A program made the position numbers and the translations under genes. This document shows positions 27,547 through 40,230 of a DNA stretch of 64,000 nucleotides, piece after piece. This DNA comes from Sipunculus nudus. Its lineage: Eukaryota > Annelida > Sipuncula > Golfingiida > Sipunculidae. The notes beneath the pieces are model-generated. The model was not told the DNA's origin, did not search any database, and saw only the letters and a list, made by a program, of their open reading frames with translations. The stretch is from contig CM049320.1 of assembly GCA_026874595.1 (NCBI GenBank), positions 4,467,464 through 4,531,463 of the forward strand. Reading direction: 5' to 3'. The stretch's first letter is position 1. The number at the start of each line of letters is the position of its first letter.

Positions 27547-27676
27547 CTACAGGTCTACAAACAAGAAAGTGGACAATTTCTTAACAAGCTTTAATTGCAT
27601 CCTTATATTTACACAAAGGACACTCATATATTGAGAAACATGTTCCTGCTGGGCCATGCAGCTGTCTTCAGAATCC
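27275..27676. repeat. Direct duplication of 201 bp containing a GA microsatellite
   Basis: The segment 27275-27475 is repeated at 27476-27676 with no difference that I could see. Each copy holds a gagagaaagagagaga tract. The 66-codon frame at 27394-27594 spans the junction and is an artefact. Confidence 0.9.
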
Positions 27677-28539
27677 CTATATTTTTCATGTTTCCATTTC
27701 CTTCAGAAAATGGGGAAAAATCCAGATAGATGTTCTGTTTAGATTTTGTCATTTTTGGCTTGACAGCTCTGGAGGAAGTCAAACCTAAAACCCCATACTC
27801 CAAAATCCAGGACATAACCCCTTGCCACTAACTAAAACTACTGTAGTTTCCATATTGTTAAGAGATTTAATTATTTCATGCTGTGCTGCATGAGCAGCAG
27901 ATATAGTTATTCAGATCCACATATTATTAATTTACATGGCATGGTATATCTTATCAAACAGCATGATCAAATTTTTCGTTCTTGCTTGGTATTGTGTTGT
28001 GATATAACACAAGTCTGTCATCAACTTATTATTTCTGACTGACATAAAACTGTTAAATGGATTATATGATTCTTCATTACCATTGGATAATTTAGTTGAT
28101 GGTCAAAGCTTTTTTTACCCTTTCACAAAATTCTGACTGGTTCCTCTGTCTGTCCAGTGTGGTTCATTTATTATGGGTAGGTCATCAGGAGTAAAGATAC
28201 ATTACTGTGAAGTAAAAAAAACTATTATTCTCCAATGTTTCAGCAACCTATAACCTCATCAAATCACTTTTATTTAATGTCAAGCCTTCTAGATTCTAAG
28301 ATTACTAGGCACAGGGTAAGAAATAATCCAGAGCTCAGATTTAAGCTGTTTTTATGACCTGACAGCAAATCTCAGGTACTTTTAAGTTTAGATTTCCCTA
28401 GCTATAATCTGTGTATTTACGTCTGATCAAGACAGTACAAAAGACCCTTATTTCTGAAGTCAAATTCTGCACTGATGAGGGTACACCCTACCCTTAATTT
28501 TGACATCCTGTTTTAATTTTCATTGTTTTAATATTTCAG

Positions 28540-28676
28540 ATTTGCATGTCACAGCCCTCGGGGACTGGTATAGTGTACTACATGCTTGGTATCGACAAAG
28601 ACCACACCGTGCGAGAACCGACGGAACGCGAGAGGTCACAGAAAATTACTGCAGTTCTTCAGTTTCATGGTCAAAG
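28540..28676 (+). CDS. Exon 2 seen: middle of MRH-like domain
   Basis: The exon starts after atatttcag and ends before gtcagt, giving 45 codons plus two bases. In the frame set by exon 1 it reads ICMSQPSGTGIVYYMLGIDK and continues with a Glu/Arg-rich stretch to LQFHGQ. The C-M-S-Q then Y-Y-M-L-G spacing resembles the MRH pattern A-C-Q then S-L-G. A second frame is also open across this exon and beyond it, but it does not connect in phase with exon 1 or exon 3. The short open frames there that run past the donor are therefore probably not used. The exon is flanked by plain intron with no repeat boundary nearby. Confidence 0.72.
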
Positions 28677-29282
28677 GTCAGTCATCAAATCCTTTTTGCA
28701 GGACTCATAAATTATATGTAACAAAACGTGTGATTTACAGTGATAGTTACAGTAGCACTTTGCTTATCTGGACAGTTTGTACAGATAAAAAGAGGGTAGA
28801 CATATAAATTTGAACTGAAGTAAAGCGGTTATACATGCACTCATTAATGCAGTACATGAGCAACACTGAGATCTTAATCCATTGATTAACAATCCATGCA
28901 CAGAGATTCATGTCCCAAAGAAAATATTGCGGATTTATTTATCTTAATGTGTATGTGCATTGAGAATTGTTATTTGTCTGTTTCATCATTGTGTCACTGA
29001 CCGGATCCAAAATAAAATTGACTGTTTATTTCACACTAGGAACATGAGTATATTAAATTTAAAGGAGGTATGTACTTTTCAAGTGTTTGCCAAACCAAGC
29101 TAGGTTCTGTATGATTATTAATTGGCTCTGTCTTACCAGGGCCATGATTCAAGTAATCACAGGCCTAGCTATCTGTCAAACTTTGCTGGTGAATATAAAC
29201 CTGAATTATCACTTATATGTATACATTGTCTACTAAGATTATTCAACTGTCCAATCAGACATTTTGGACTGTTAAACGTTTT

Positions 29283-31861
29283 AGCTCAGCTGACTATAAG
29301 TCATCTGAGCTATAGTCATGGTCCATTGTCCGTCGTCCGTCTGTCTGTCTGTCCGTCCGTCGTGCCGTCTGTCTGTCTTGCCGTCTGGATGTCCGTCCGT
29401 AAGACTGGCATGTTTCGACACCATTGGACCTACGAATCTGAATTTCCGCATACAGTTAGATGTCCCCATAATCTCCTTCCATGCCAAAACTTGGGTCAAT
29501 AGGACTTAGTTCCTTTGAGATATTAAGGAAAAACCTCAATTTTTTATTAGAAATCTATTTTCACACTTCAGGACTGCCTAATATCAAAACCACTCATCTG
29601 GTTTTCTTCATATTTACCATAAATATTCCTCTATATAGTTCCTATGTACATGCCAGATATTAAGTCAGTATTATATAATTTAAAAAAGTTATGGGCCCAA
29701 ACATAATGGACTTTGTAAAAAAATCAGGAATATATTTGGTCACTTAAGACCAAAAGTGTTAAAGGTAGAGACTTTTTTCCAGTAATACAACTTTAATTAA
29801 TCAAAATTTAATTGTTTACCAAAAATTAGATCAAAATTTGTTTAAATTTTTTTAAATATTGGCAAAAATATAAAATTGGTACCTTAAATTTTGCCCAACT
29901 TTGGCCATGGCATGTTTTTTTCCTGTAAGTACTGTGGATTTAATTTTCACACCATGTATACATAAGGATTTAATCTGTTAAAATCTGAAATTTGAAAATA
30001 AAAGCTGCAAATTAGGCTAGTTATTGAATTTTTTCGGAGGCTCTTGTTGTATTCCCTTACATTGTCAAGCAGTCCACTTTGATGACTGTAGGTCATTCAG
30101 TGCACATCTCTATACTCCCCAGGCTGTTGACATATTTTTAGATGTCCCAAAAATCTCCTACCATACCAAAAATTGGGTCATTAGGACTTTGTTCCTTCGA
30201 GATATTAAGGAAAAAAAAACTCTGTTTTCCATAAAAAAAGCCATTGTTACACTTCAAGGCTGCCTAATATCAAAACCACTGATCTGTTTTTGATCATAAT
30301 TAGTATTCACATTCTTTTATACATTTTCTATGAACATACTAAAAATTAGGTCAGTATTGGGTATTATTTTGAAGTTATGGGCCAAAACAGAATGAGATTT
30401 TTTTAAAAATCAGGAAATATATTTACTCACCTAACATGAGAATTGCTGAACCTAGAGACTTTTTTTTCAGGAATATAACTTTATTTAATCAAGATTCAAT
30501 TGTTTACCCAAAATTAGAACTGAATTTTGCAAATTTTTCAAGTAATTAGCATAAATAAAAAATCAATACCTTAAATTTTGTCCAACTTTGGCACTGTTGA
30601 TTTAATTTTCCCAGCATATATGCATAAGGATTTAATCTTTTAAAATCTGAACTTTCAAAAGAAATTGATTGGAATGAATAGCTTTTATTCATGTTTTCAT
30701 ACACCATGTCAAGTGTCGTTTACATCTAGCCCACCTAGTAGTACAGCCTTCACTTGCATTATGTAACCCACCCCAGGCAGCTTACCTTGGCCCAGCTTGG
30801 CCACTACTAGCAGGCTTCCCCTCTGCCCTGCACTCAATCCCCCCCCCCCCAGCTGGTGCATAAACTAGATGAATGTTATAATTTTTCTGTATTTTATTTT
30901 ATTCTTGGACATGCTACATTTTAGAGTTTGTATTGAACCACCAGGGTTACAATGATTAAAGTGTACATTTAATTGTGTCCACAAAGTGGTGTATTGCTGT
31001 GAAAGTGTGGATGTTCATGAGATAAGTAATCCCTTACTTCAGAAGAGTAAAAACTTCACCAGGTGTGAAATTGACTATTAATTCCAGTAATTAATTAAAA
31101 CTGGGATAGTAATTAGCACAATGATATTGTTTGTCCCTCATTCAACCAACAGTGTGTATACTTTATTTGAAAAGATGTTTTATTTTATCAAATTTACTTT
31201 TATTTTATTTTGGTGAATAAAATTAAGCATGTCCTGAAAACTCCTATGTGCAAAACTTTTTAATAGTGATTCAAGTAATATTCTTGTAGATGCCATGTTG
31301 TGGCATTATTTTCTTTTAAAATCAGTTTAAACATTATTCCTCCATAGGTACCTATGTACATGCCAGAAATTATGTCAATATTGTGTAATATGTAGACATA
31401 GTGGGCATCACAATAATGTACCTTGTCAAGACTAAAGAGATATTGTGTCATACAGTCACATATTCATAAATCACTTCATCAGCATAGTTAATCATAACAT
31501 CATATCTGTCAAATTGAAAGCTTGCAGACTACCATACACTTTAGATCCTTCAACAAATAGCCTTATCATCATTCTACTACTGCTTATTACTGCTGTCATT
31601 GCATTCATATTTGCTCAAATATATCACAATTTTCAACCCCTCCTAAATAAATAAAAAATGAACCACTTTATTTGACTCAATTAATCCATCAGTCAGGTAA
31701 TTTCATTTATCATTTACTCACATATTACATTACATTCCTTTATAATAGCCCAACATGTCCATGATATTCATAAGCTTTATCGACTCGATATAGTATCACA
31801 GTGGAGAAACATTTATAGTCCAATCACGATCAGCTGAGCGCCGTGACCCATGGGTCCCTTG
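29283..31861 (+). mobile_element. Family C element, complete copy in intron 2
   Basis: It starts AGCTCAGCTGACTATAAGTC after TTTT and ends TCAGCTGAGCGCCGTGACCC, then the palindrome GACCCATGGGTC and CCTTG followed by TTT. The leader is ccgtctgtctgtctgtccgt. Open frames of up to 126 codons (29122-29502 and minus 29281-29499) come from the leader and recur in other copies, so they are not taken as genes. It lies between exon 2 and exon 3. Confidence 0.82.
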
Positions 31862-32143
31862 TTTGAGCATGTACTGTGGCTCCCTGACTAAATCACCCCT
31901 ATATGGCCAAGATTCCCATGGTGTATTCTGTTACTAACATTTTAGTTGAGTTGTAATCCTTGTTGCTGGTAAGACTAGTGATGCCTTGTATTTCATATAT
32001 TAACAAGCTACCTAATATGTTAATGAAGTAGCCTATGTACAGCTTATGACAGATTGCTTATTAGGATTAAGGCCTGTGAAAGCCCTTGCAGGCTTCTGTG
32101 TAAAAAAGCCATTACATTCTCATTTTGTACATGCTCATTTCAG

Positions 32144-32513
32144 GACTTTCCGTGATGCCATGACCGAAGTTTTCCTGAAGTGTTCCTTCGAATCATCCCA
32201 AGGTCTTCATGTTAAACCACGATCAGATAACCAGGCAGAGAGAAGTAATGATGAAACTCCATATAACACTCATCGTGAAAAACGCAGTAGTTCCAAAACA
32301 CCTAGTGATAAAAAGGACGCCAATATGAAGGATAATACATTTTTGCGAAAACTTTTATCTATTGGAGTTGTTGATAGTGAGAAAAATAATGGCAGTGGAA
32401 ATAACAGTGGTAGTAAGAACAGGAAGAAGACATCTACAGTGGCGCCCTCTGATGCCACCAAGCAGAATTTAAAGCTGCAGAGAAAAACTGAACTCCGGCA
32501 GGCTGGAAGTGTG
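32144..32513 (+). CDS. Exon 3 seen: MRH strand plus long basic insert
   Basis: The first base completes an Arg codon with exon 2, followed by 123 codons to GTG before gtgagt. Residues 2-15 (FRDAMTEVFLKCSF) look like the MRH strand R-x-T-x-x-F-x-C, with Arg3 a candidate sugar-contact Arg. Residues 16-123 are an insert rich in Lys, Ser, Asn, Asp and Thr that looks disordered. It carries R-E-K-R at residues 44-47 (32274-32285), which fits the furin consensus R-x-K/R-R, a second basic cluster K-N-R-K-K at 91-95, and sequons N-G-S (82-84) and N-N-S (86-88). Typical MRH domains have only about 20-30 residues here (from memory of the family). A GTGGTGAGT end allows an alternative donor 3 bases upstream, removing one Val. 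Confidence 0.78.
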
Positions 32514-33774
32514 GTGAGTCTAAATTCTTGCCTACACAGTTGTCACACCTATGGTTACCCTGTAGCATTCCTGGCAACAGTAACCATAGCAACATTCTGC
32601 ATGGTTACAGAATCTATAATAATGTAATGTGGCAGTCTTCATATTAACATTGCCTGTTGCTTTCTTAGTTAAAGAAATCCTAACTCAAAACCATACTCTA
32701 CGTTAAAAATATACATAAATCAATTTAAGAGACATCATTCAAACAAATATCTCTTAACAAAGTTGAAATACCTTGGAATTTGGTATGAAAACTAAAAGGA
32801 ATTGAGGGATATAAATTGTATGTTGTATTGTAGTATATATTCTGTACACAACAACAGTATATGTAAAGACACTAGAAAATATTTTTTCTTGACAGAACAT
32901 CGCTGTCACATACACTATTAAGAAGTGGTCATGTTTCATTGATGCCAACACATTCCACTTATGCACTGCTTGCAAAGTTCACCTTTCCCATTTACAGCCA
33001 CCAGGCCAAGGAACCATACCATGCCGAGTATTGACTGTGAGATATTTTCCACAATTGGCCTATGACCAAGCCCTTTACAAAACCCCACAGGGGCTGCCAT
33101 ATTGCCTGAACAAGTCACGTCATTAACAACCAGTGAAAATGAACGAGAAGAAAATTTTATGAACTTTGCAATACCACACTCTTATTGGTTGGAACAATAT
33201 TTGGCCATGTATCAGCACCCTGGTGGCTGTATAGGGCATATGCAGCTTATTGAAGCAGTTAGTGGAATGAGTTGGAACAAATGTTATATGAATTCTGCAC
33301 ATGGAATATGCTGTGCCATTGATAAGCATTTAATATGTGCCAACAGGGCAGGTCTCAAGAATTTGTAAACAGACAACCATCCGTTGTCTGACCATGCCAC
33401 GCAACAGGAAATCAATGTTAGCCAAAACAAAGTCACATTAGAGATAGTATTTACTGGCAACAAACAAGTATCTGAACTGTAACAAACATACATTTCTCCT
33501 AGATTTTACCGATGTTTTTCACTGACATAGTTGTAGTTAAAATGTATGCAGTTTACCTAAATCTCAGGGCGTTCTAGATTCCTGGATGTCAGCAAGACAC
33601 CAACTTGGATCAATTCCATTGATATTTCAGTAGGCGATGATCATTTACTGCAAGACTGTAAACTCAACATTCTTGTCAGCAGAGCATCAAGGCACTTTGG
33701 TAATTAACATGTTTTAGTATTAATAGTTGTGTGTGTTGTATTAGCTCTGTAAACTTGTGTTATTATTATTGTAG

Positions 33775-33919
33775 GATTTTGAGTTGTGGCATCCCTGTGC
33801 CTGTTATAATGCCTGCCAGGACGATGCCCCTCTGATTGGTCCAGGCATGATCCTCGAAGACACCGTGACAGAAGCTGTCAAGATCAATGACACTCTCCAA
33901 TCAAATAAAACGGATGTTG
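33775..33919 (+). CDS. Exon 4 seen: closing Cys-rich strand of MRH domain and stalk
   Basis: The exon starts after tattattattgtag and ends before gtgaga, giving 48 codons plus one base. It opens with DFELWHPCACYNACQ, close to the family ending F-E-W-x-T-x-x-A-C. Cys8, Cys10 and Cys14 are candidates to close the disulfides. The rest is an acidic, hydrophilic stalk with two sequons, N-D-T (residues 38-40) and N-K-T (44-46), which fits a lumenal or extracellular location. The exon lies 212 bp upstream of the 30 bp minisatellite, which sits inside the following intron. The frame joins exon 3 in phase 0 and exon 5 in phase 1. Confidence 0.8.
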
Positions 33920-34470
33920 GTGAGAAAATTTGTAATATGTCCCTACAGCATTGTAGCTTTAAATAGTTAATGGAACGTAGTGTCGTAATAAAGATTGGTA
34001 TGGGAACAGGACTTAACTGACTGCACAGTTGTGGCTTCACATTCTCTTCAGACTGCCCTGGATGCTCAGACTACTGGACCCAGTCTTCACCCCCAAGGGT
34101 GGACCCTCTCCACCCAGGACCCTCTCCACCCAGGAGTGAATGGTACTGGTCAGCAGTGACAGGAGTGAATGGGTACTGGTCAGCAGTGACAGGAGTGAAT
34201 GGGTACTGGTCAGGAGTGACAGGAGTGAATGGGTACTGGTCAGCAGTGACAGGAGGTAATGGGTACTGGTCAGGAGTGACAGGAGTGAATGGGTACTGGT
34301 CAGCAGTGACAGGAGGTAATGGGTACTGGTCAGGAGTGACAGGAAAGAATGGGTACTGGTCAGCAGTGACAGGAGGTAATGGGTACTGGTCAGCAGTGAC
34401 AGGAGTGAATGGGTACTGGTCAGCAGTGACAGGAGTGAATGGGTACTGGTCAGCAGTGACAGGAGTTAAT

Positions 34471-36630
34471 GGGTACTGGTCAGCTGTGACAGGAGTGAAT
34501 GGGTACTGGTCAGCAGTGACACGAGTGAATGGGTACTGGTCAGCTGTGACAGGAGTGAATGGGTACTGGTCAGTGGTGACAGGTGTGAATGGGTACTGGT
34601 CAGTATTGACAAGAGTGAATGGGTACTGGTCCACAGTGACAGGAGTGAATGGGTACTAGTCAGTACTGACAAGAGTAAATGGGTACTGGTCAGTATTGAC
34701 AAGAGTGAATGGGTACTAGTCAGTACTGACAAGAGTAAATGGGTACTGGTCAGCAGTGACACGAGTGAATGGGTACTGGTCAGCAGTGACACGAGTGAAT
34801 GGGTACTGGTCAGCTGTGACAGGAGTGAATGGGTACTAGTCAGTACTGACAAGAGTAAATGGGTACTGGTCAGCAGTGACACGAGTGAATGGGTACTGGT
34901 CAGCTGTGACAGGAGTGAATGGGTACTGGTCAGCAGTGACAGGAGTGAATGGGTACTAGTCAGTACTGACAAGAGTAAATGGGTACTGGTCAGCAGTGAC
35001 ACGAGTGAATGGGTACTGGTCAGCTGTGACAGGAGTGAATGGGAACTGGTCAGCTGTGACAGGAGTGAATGGGTACTAGTCAGTACTGACAAGAGTGAAT
35101 GGGTACTGGTCAGCAGTGACAGGAGTGAATGGGTACTAGTCAGTACTGACAAGAGTGAATGGGTACTGGTCAGCTGTGACAGGAGTGAATGGGAACTGGT
35201 CAGCTGTGACAGGAGTGAATGGGTACTAGTCAGTACTGACAAGAGTGAATGGGTACTGGTCAGCAGTGACAGGAGTGAATGGGTACTAGTCAGTACTGAC
35301 AAGAGTGAATGGGTACTGGTCAGCAGTGACAGGAGTGAATGGGTACTGGTCAGCTGTGACACGAGTGAATGGGTACTGGTCAGCAGTGACAGGAGTGAAT
35401 GGGTACTAGTCAGTACTGACAGGAGTGAAGGGGTACTGGTCAGCTTTGACAGGAGTGAATGGGTACTGGTCAGTGGTGACAGGAGTGAATGGGTACTGGT
35501 CAGCTGTGACAGGAGTGAATGGGTACTAGTCAGAACTGACAAGAGTAAATGGGTACTGGTCAGCTGTGACAGGAGTGAATGGGTACTGGTCAGCAGTGAC
35601 ACGAGTGAATGGGTACTGGTCAGCTGTGACAGGAGTGAATGGGTACTGGTCAGTGGTGACAGGTGTGAATGGGTACTGGTCAGTATTGACAAGAGTGAAT
35701 GGGTACTGGTCCACAGTGACAGGAGTGAATGGGTACTAGTCAGTCCTGACAAGAGTAAATGGGTACTGGTCAGTATTGACAAGAGTGAATGGGTACTAGT
35801 CAGTACTGACAAGAGTAAATGGGTACTGGTCAGCAGTGACACGAGTGAATGGGTACTGGTCAGCAGTGACACGAGTGAATGGGTACTGGTCAGCTGTGAC
35901 AGGAGTGAATGGGTACTAGTCAGTACTGACAAGAGTAAATGGGTACTGGTCAGCAGTGACACGAGTGAATGGGTACTGGTCAGCTGTGACAGGAGTGAAT
36001 GGGTACTGGTCAGCAGTGACAGGAGTGAATGGGTACTAGTCAGTACTGACAAGAGTAAATGGGTACTGGTCAGCAGTGACACGAGTGAATGGGTACTGGT
36101 CAGCTGTGACAGGAGTGAATGGGAACTGGTCAGCTGTGACAGGAGTGAATGGGTACTAGTCAGTACTGACAAGAGTGAATGGGTACTGGTCAGCAGTGAC
36201 AGGAGTGAATGGGTACTAGTCAGTACTGACAAGAGTGAATGGGTACTGGTCAGCTGTGACAGGAGTGAATGGGAACTGGTCAGCTGTGACAGGAGTGAAT
36301 GGGTACTAGTCAGTACTGACAAGAGTGAATGGGTACTGGTCAGCAGTGACAGGAGTGAATGGGTACTAGTCAGTACTGACAAGAGTGAATGGGTACTGGT
36401 CAGCAGTGACAGGAGTGAATGGGTACTGGTCAGCTGTGACACGAGTGAATGGGTACTGGTCAGCAGTGACAGGAGTGAATGGGTACTAGTCAGTACTGAC
36501 AGGAGTGAAGGGGTACTGGTCAGCTTTGACAGGAGTGAATGGGTACTGGTCAGTGGTGACAGGAGTGAATGGGTACTGGTCAGCTGTGACAGGAGTGAAT
36601 GGGTACTAGTCAGAACTGACAAGAGTAAAT
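34471..36630. repeat. Higher-order repeat 1: two copies of 1080 bp (36 units)
   Basis: Marker variants recur exactly 1080 bp apart: the ccacagtgac unit at 34621 and 35701, the gggaactggt units at 35041 and 36121, and the aggagtgaag unit at 35421 and 36501. The two copies run about 34471-35550 and 35551-36630 and differ at very few sites (for example cagtactgac against cagtcctgac), so the duplication is recent. Confidence 0.9.
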
Positions 36631-37620
36631 GGGTACTGGTCAGTACTGACAAGAGTGAATGGGTACTGGTCAGCTGTGACACGAGTGAATGGGTACTGGT
36701 CAGCAGTGACAGGAGTGAATGGGTACTGGTCAGCAGTGACAGGAGTGAATGGGTACTGGTCAGCTGTGACAGGAGTGAATGGGTACTGGTCAGTACTGAC
36801 AAGAGTAAATGGGTACTGGTCAGTATTGACAGGAATGAATGGGTACTGGTCAGTATTGACAAAAGTGAATGGGTACTGGTCAGTACTTACAAGAGTAAAT
36901 GGGTACTGGTCAGTATTGACAAGAGTGAATGGGTACTAGTCAGTACTGACAAGAGTAAATGGGTACTGGTCAGTATTGACAGGAATGAATGGGTACTGGT
37001 CAGTATTGACAAGAGTAAATGGGTACTGGTCAGTACTGACAAGAGTAAATGGGTACTGGTCAGTACTGACAAGAGTAAATGGGTACTGGTCAGTACTGAC
37101 AAGAGTAAATGGGTACTGGTCAGCAGTGACAGGAATGAATGGGTACTGGTCAGTATTGACAAGAGTAAATGGGTACTAGTCAGTACTGACAAGAGTAAAT
37201 GGGTACTGGTCAGCAGTGACAGGAATGAATGGGTACTGGTCAGTATTGACAAGAGTGAATGGGTACTGGTCAGTACTGACAAGAGTAAATGGGTACTGGT
37301 CAGCAGTGACAGGAATGAATGGGTACTGGTCAGTACTGACAAGAGTAAATGGGTACTGGTCAGCTGTGACAGGAGTGAATGGGTACTGGTCAGCAGTGAC
37401 ACTAGTGAATGGGTACTGGTCAGCTGTGACAGGAGTGAATGGGTACTGGTCAGTGGTGACAGGTGTGAATGGGTACTGGTCAGTATTGTCAAGAGTGAAT
37501 GGGTACTGGTCCACAGTGACAGGAGTGAATGGGTACTAGTCAGTACTGACAAGAGTAAATGGGTACTGGTCAGTATTGACAAGAGTGAATGGGTACTAGT
37601 CAGTACTGACAAGAGTAAAT

Positions 37621-40140
37621 GGGTACTGGTCAGCAGTGACACGAGTGAATGGGTACTGGTCAGCTGTGACACGAGTGAATGGGTACTGGTCAGCAGTGAC
37701 ACAAGTGAATGGGTACTGGTCAGCTGTGACAGGAGTGAATGGGTACTAGTCAGTACTGACAAGAGTAAATGGGTACTGGTCAGCAGTGACACGAGTGAAT
37801 GGGTACTGGTCAGCTGTGACAGGAGTGAATGGGTACTGGTCAGCAGTGACAGGAGTGAATGGGTACTAGTCAGTACTGACAAGAGTAAATGGGTACTGGT
37901 CAGCAGTGACACGAGTGAATGGGTACTGGTCAGCTGTGACAGGAGTGAATGGGAACTGGTCAGCTGTGACAGGAGTGAATGGGTACTAGTCAGTACTGAC
38001 AAGAATGAATGGGTACTGGTCAGCAGTGACAGGAGTGAATGGGTACTAGTCAGTACTGACAAGAGTAAATGGGTACTGGTCAGTACTGACAAGAGTGAAT
38101 GGGTACTGGTCAGCTGTGACACGAGTGAATGGGTACTGGTCAGCAGTGACAGGAGTGAATGGGTACTGGTCAGCAGTGACAGGAGTGAATGGGTACTGGT
38201 CAGCTGTGACAGGAGTGAATGGGTACTGGTCAGTGGTGACAGGAGTGAATGGGTACTGGTCAGTATTGACAAGAGTGAATGGGTACTAGTCAGTACTTAC
38301 AAGAGTAAATGGGTACTGGTCAGTATTGACAAGAGTGAATGGGTACTAGTCAGTACTGACAAGAGTAAATGGGTACTGGTCAGTATTGACAGGAATGAAT
38401 GGGTACTGGTCAGTATTGACAAGAGTAAATGGGTACTGGTCAGTACTGACAAGAGTAAATGGGTACTGGTCAGTACTGACAAGAGTAAATGGGTACTGGT
38501 CAGTACTGACAAGAGTAAATGGGTACTGGTCAGCAGTGACAGGAATGAATGGGTACTGGTCAGTATTGACAAGAGTAAATGGGTACTAGTCAGAACTGAC
38601 AAGAGTAAATGGGTACTGGTCAGCAGTGACAGGAATGAATGGGTACTGGTCAGTATTGACAAGAGTGAATGGGTATTGGTCAGTACTTACAAGAGTAAAT
38701 GGGTACTGGTCAGCAGTGACAGGAATGAATGGGTACTGGTCAGTACTGACAAGAGTAAATGGGTACTGGTCAGTACTGACAAGAGTAAATGGGTACTGGT
38801 CAGTACTGACAAGAGTAAATGGGTACTGGTCCGTACTGACAAGAGTAAATGGGTACTGGTCAGTACTGACAAGAGTAAATGGGTACTGGTCAGCAGTGAC
38901 ACGAGTGAATGGGTACTGGTCAGCTGTGACACGAGTGAATGGGTACTGGTCAGCAGTGACACAAGTGAATGGGTACTGGTCAGCTGTGACAGGAGTGAAT
39001 GGGTACTAGTCAGTACTGACAAGAGTAAATGGGTACTGGTCAGCAGTGACACGAGTGAATGGGTACTGGTCAGCTGTGACAGGAGTGAATGGGTACTGGT
39101 CAGCAGTGACAGGAGTGAATGGGTACTAGTCAGTACTGACAAGAGTAAATGGGTACTGGTCAGCAGTGACACGAGTGAATGGGTACTGGTCAGCTGTGAC
39201 AGGAGTGAATGGGAACTGGTCAGCTGTGACAGGAGTGAATGGGTACTAGTCAGTACTGACAAGAATGAATGGGTACTGGTCAGCAGTGACAGGAGTGAAT
39301 GGGTACTAGTCAGTACTGACAAGAGTAAATGGGTACTGGTCAGTACTGACAAGAGTGAATGGGTACTGGTCAGCTGTGACACGAGTGAATGGGTACTGGT
39401 CAGCAGTGACAGGAGTGAATGGGTACTGGTCAGCAGTGACAGGAGTGAATGGGTACTGGTCAGCTGTGACAGGAGTGAATGGGTACTGGTCAGTGGTGAC
39501 AGGAGTGAATGGGTACTGGTCAGTATTGACAAGAGTGAATGGGTACTAGTCAGTACTTACAAGAGTAAATGGGTACTGGTCAGTATTGACAAGAGTGAAT
39601 GGGTACTAGTCAGTACTGACAAGAGTAAATGGGTACTGGTCAGTATTGACAGGAATGAATGGGTACTGGTCAGTATTGACAAGAGTAAATGGGTACTGGT
39701 CAGTACTGACAAGAGTAAATGGGTACTGGTCAGTACTGACAAGAGTAAATGGGTACTGGTCAGTACTGACAAGAGTAAATGGGTACTGGTCAGCAGTGAC
39801 AGGAATGAATGGGTACTGGTCAGTATTGACAAGAGTAAATGGGTACTAGTCAGAACTGACAAGAGTAAATGGGTACTGGTCAGCAGTGACAGGAATGAAT
39901 GGGTACTGGTCAGTATTGACAAGAGTGAATGGGTATTGGTCAGTACTTACAAGAGTAAATGGGTACTGGTCAGCAGTGACAGGAATGAATGGGTACTGGT
40001 CAGTACTGACAAGAGTAAATGGGTACTGGTCAGTACTGACAAGAGTAAATGGGTACTGGTCAGTACTGACAAGAGTAAATGGGTACTGGTCCGTACTGAC
40101 AAGAGTAAATGGGTACTGGTCAGTACTGACAAGAGTAAAT
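37621..40140. repeat. Higher-order repeat 2: two copies of 1260 bp (42 units)
   Basis: The acaagtgaat variant at 37701 and 38961, the gggtattggt unit at 38671 and 39931, and the ccgtactgac unit at 38821 and 40081 are all separated by 1260 bp. The copies are 37621-38880 and 38881-40140. The order of variants is preserved, so this is a block duplication rather than independent mutation. Confidence 0.9.
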
Positions 40141-40230
40141 GGGTACTGGTCAGCAGTGACAGGAATGAATGGGTACTGGTCAGTATTGACAAGAGTGAAT
40201 GGGTATTGGTCAGTACTGACAAGAGTAAAT

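Larger units (their letters stand above)
21609..28539. other. Rest of intron 1
   Basis: AT-rich intron sequence with the 24 bp minisatellite, the 201 bp duplication and a G tract near 25406. A 101-codon frame at 24049-24354 has low-complexity AT composition and no domain. Confidence 0.6.

Noticed and set aside
28500-28721. Frame reading LHVTALGDWYSVLHAWYRQR as the real product of the exon 2 region
   Set aside because: It does not join exon 1 or exon 3 in phase, whereas the ICMSQPSGTG frame joins both and fits the domain pattern.
29318-29509. Cys/Ser/Val-rich frames (VRLSVCPSVV-type) in family C leaders
   Set aside because: They are generated by gtccgtctgtc repeats and recur at 51655 in another copy.
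31445-31654. 69-codon frame identical at 54417-54626 as a conserved small protein
   Set aside because: Both are inside copies of family C, so identity reflects recent element duplication. The hydrophobic stretch is noted, but there is no evidence of translation.
34466-36862. 798-codon minus-strand frame (LLSVLTSTHS repeats) as a repetitive protein gene
   Set aside because: It lies wholly within the 30 bp minisatellite, other frames are equally open, and it has no non-repeat coding sequence, signal peptide or splice context.
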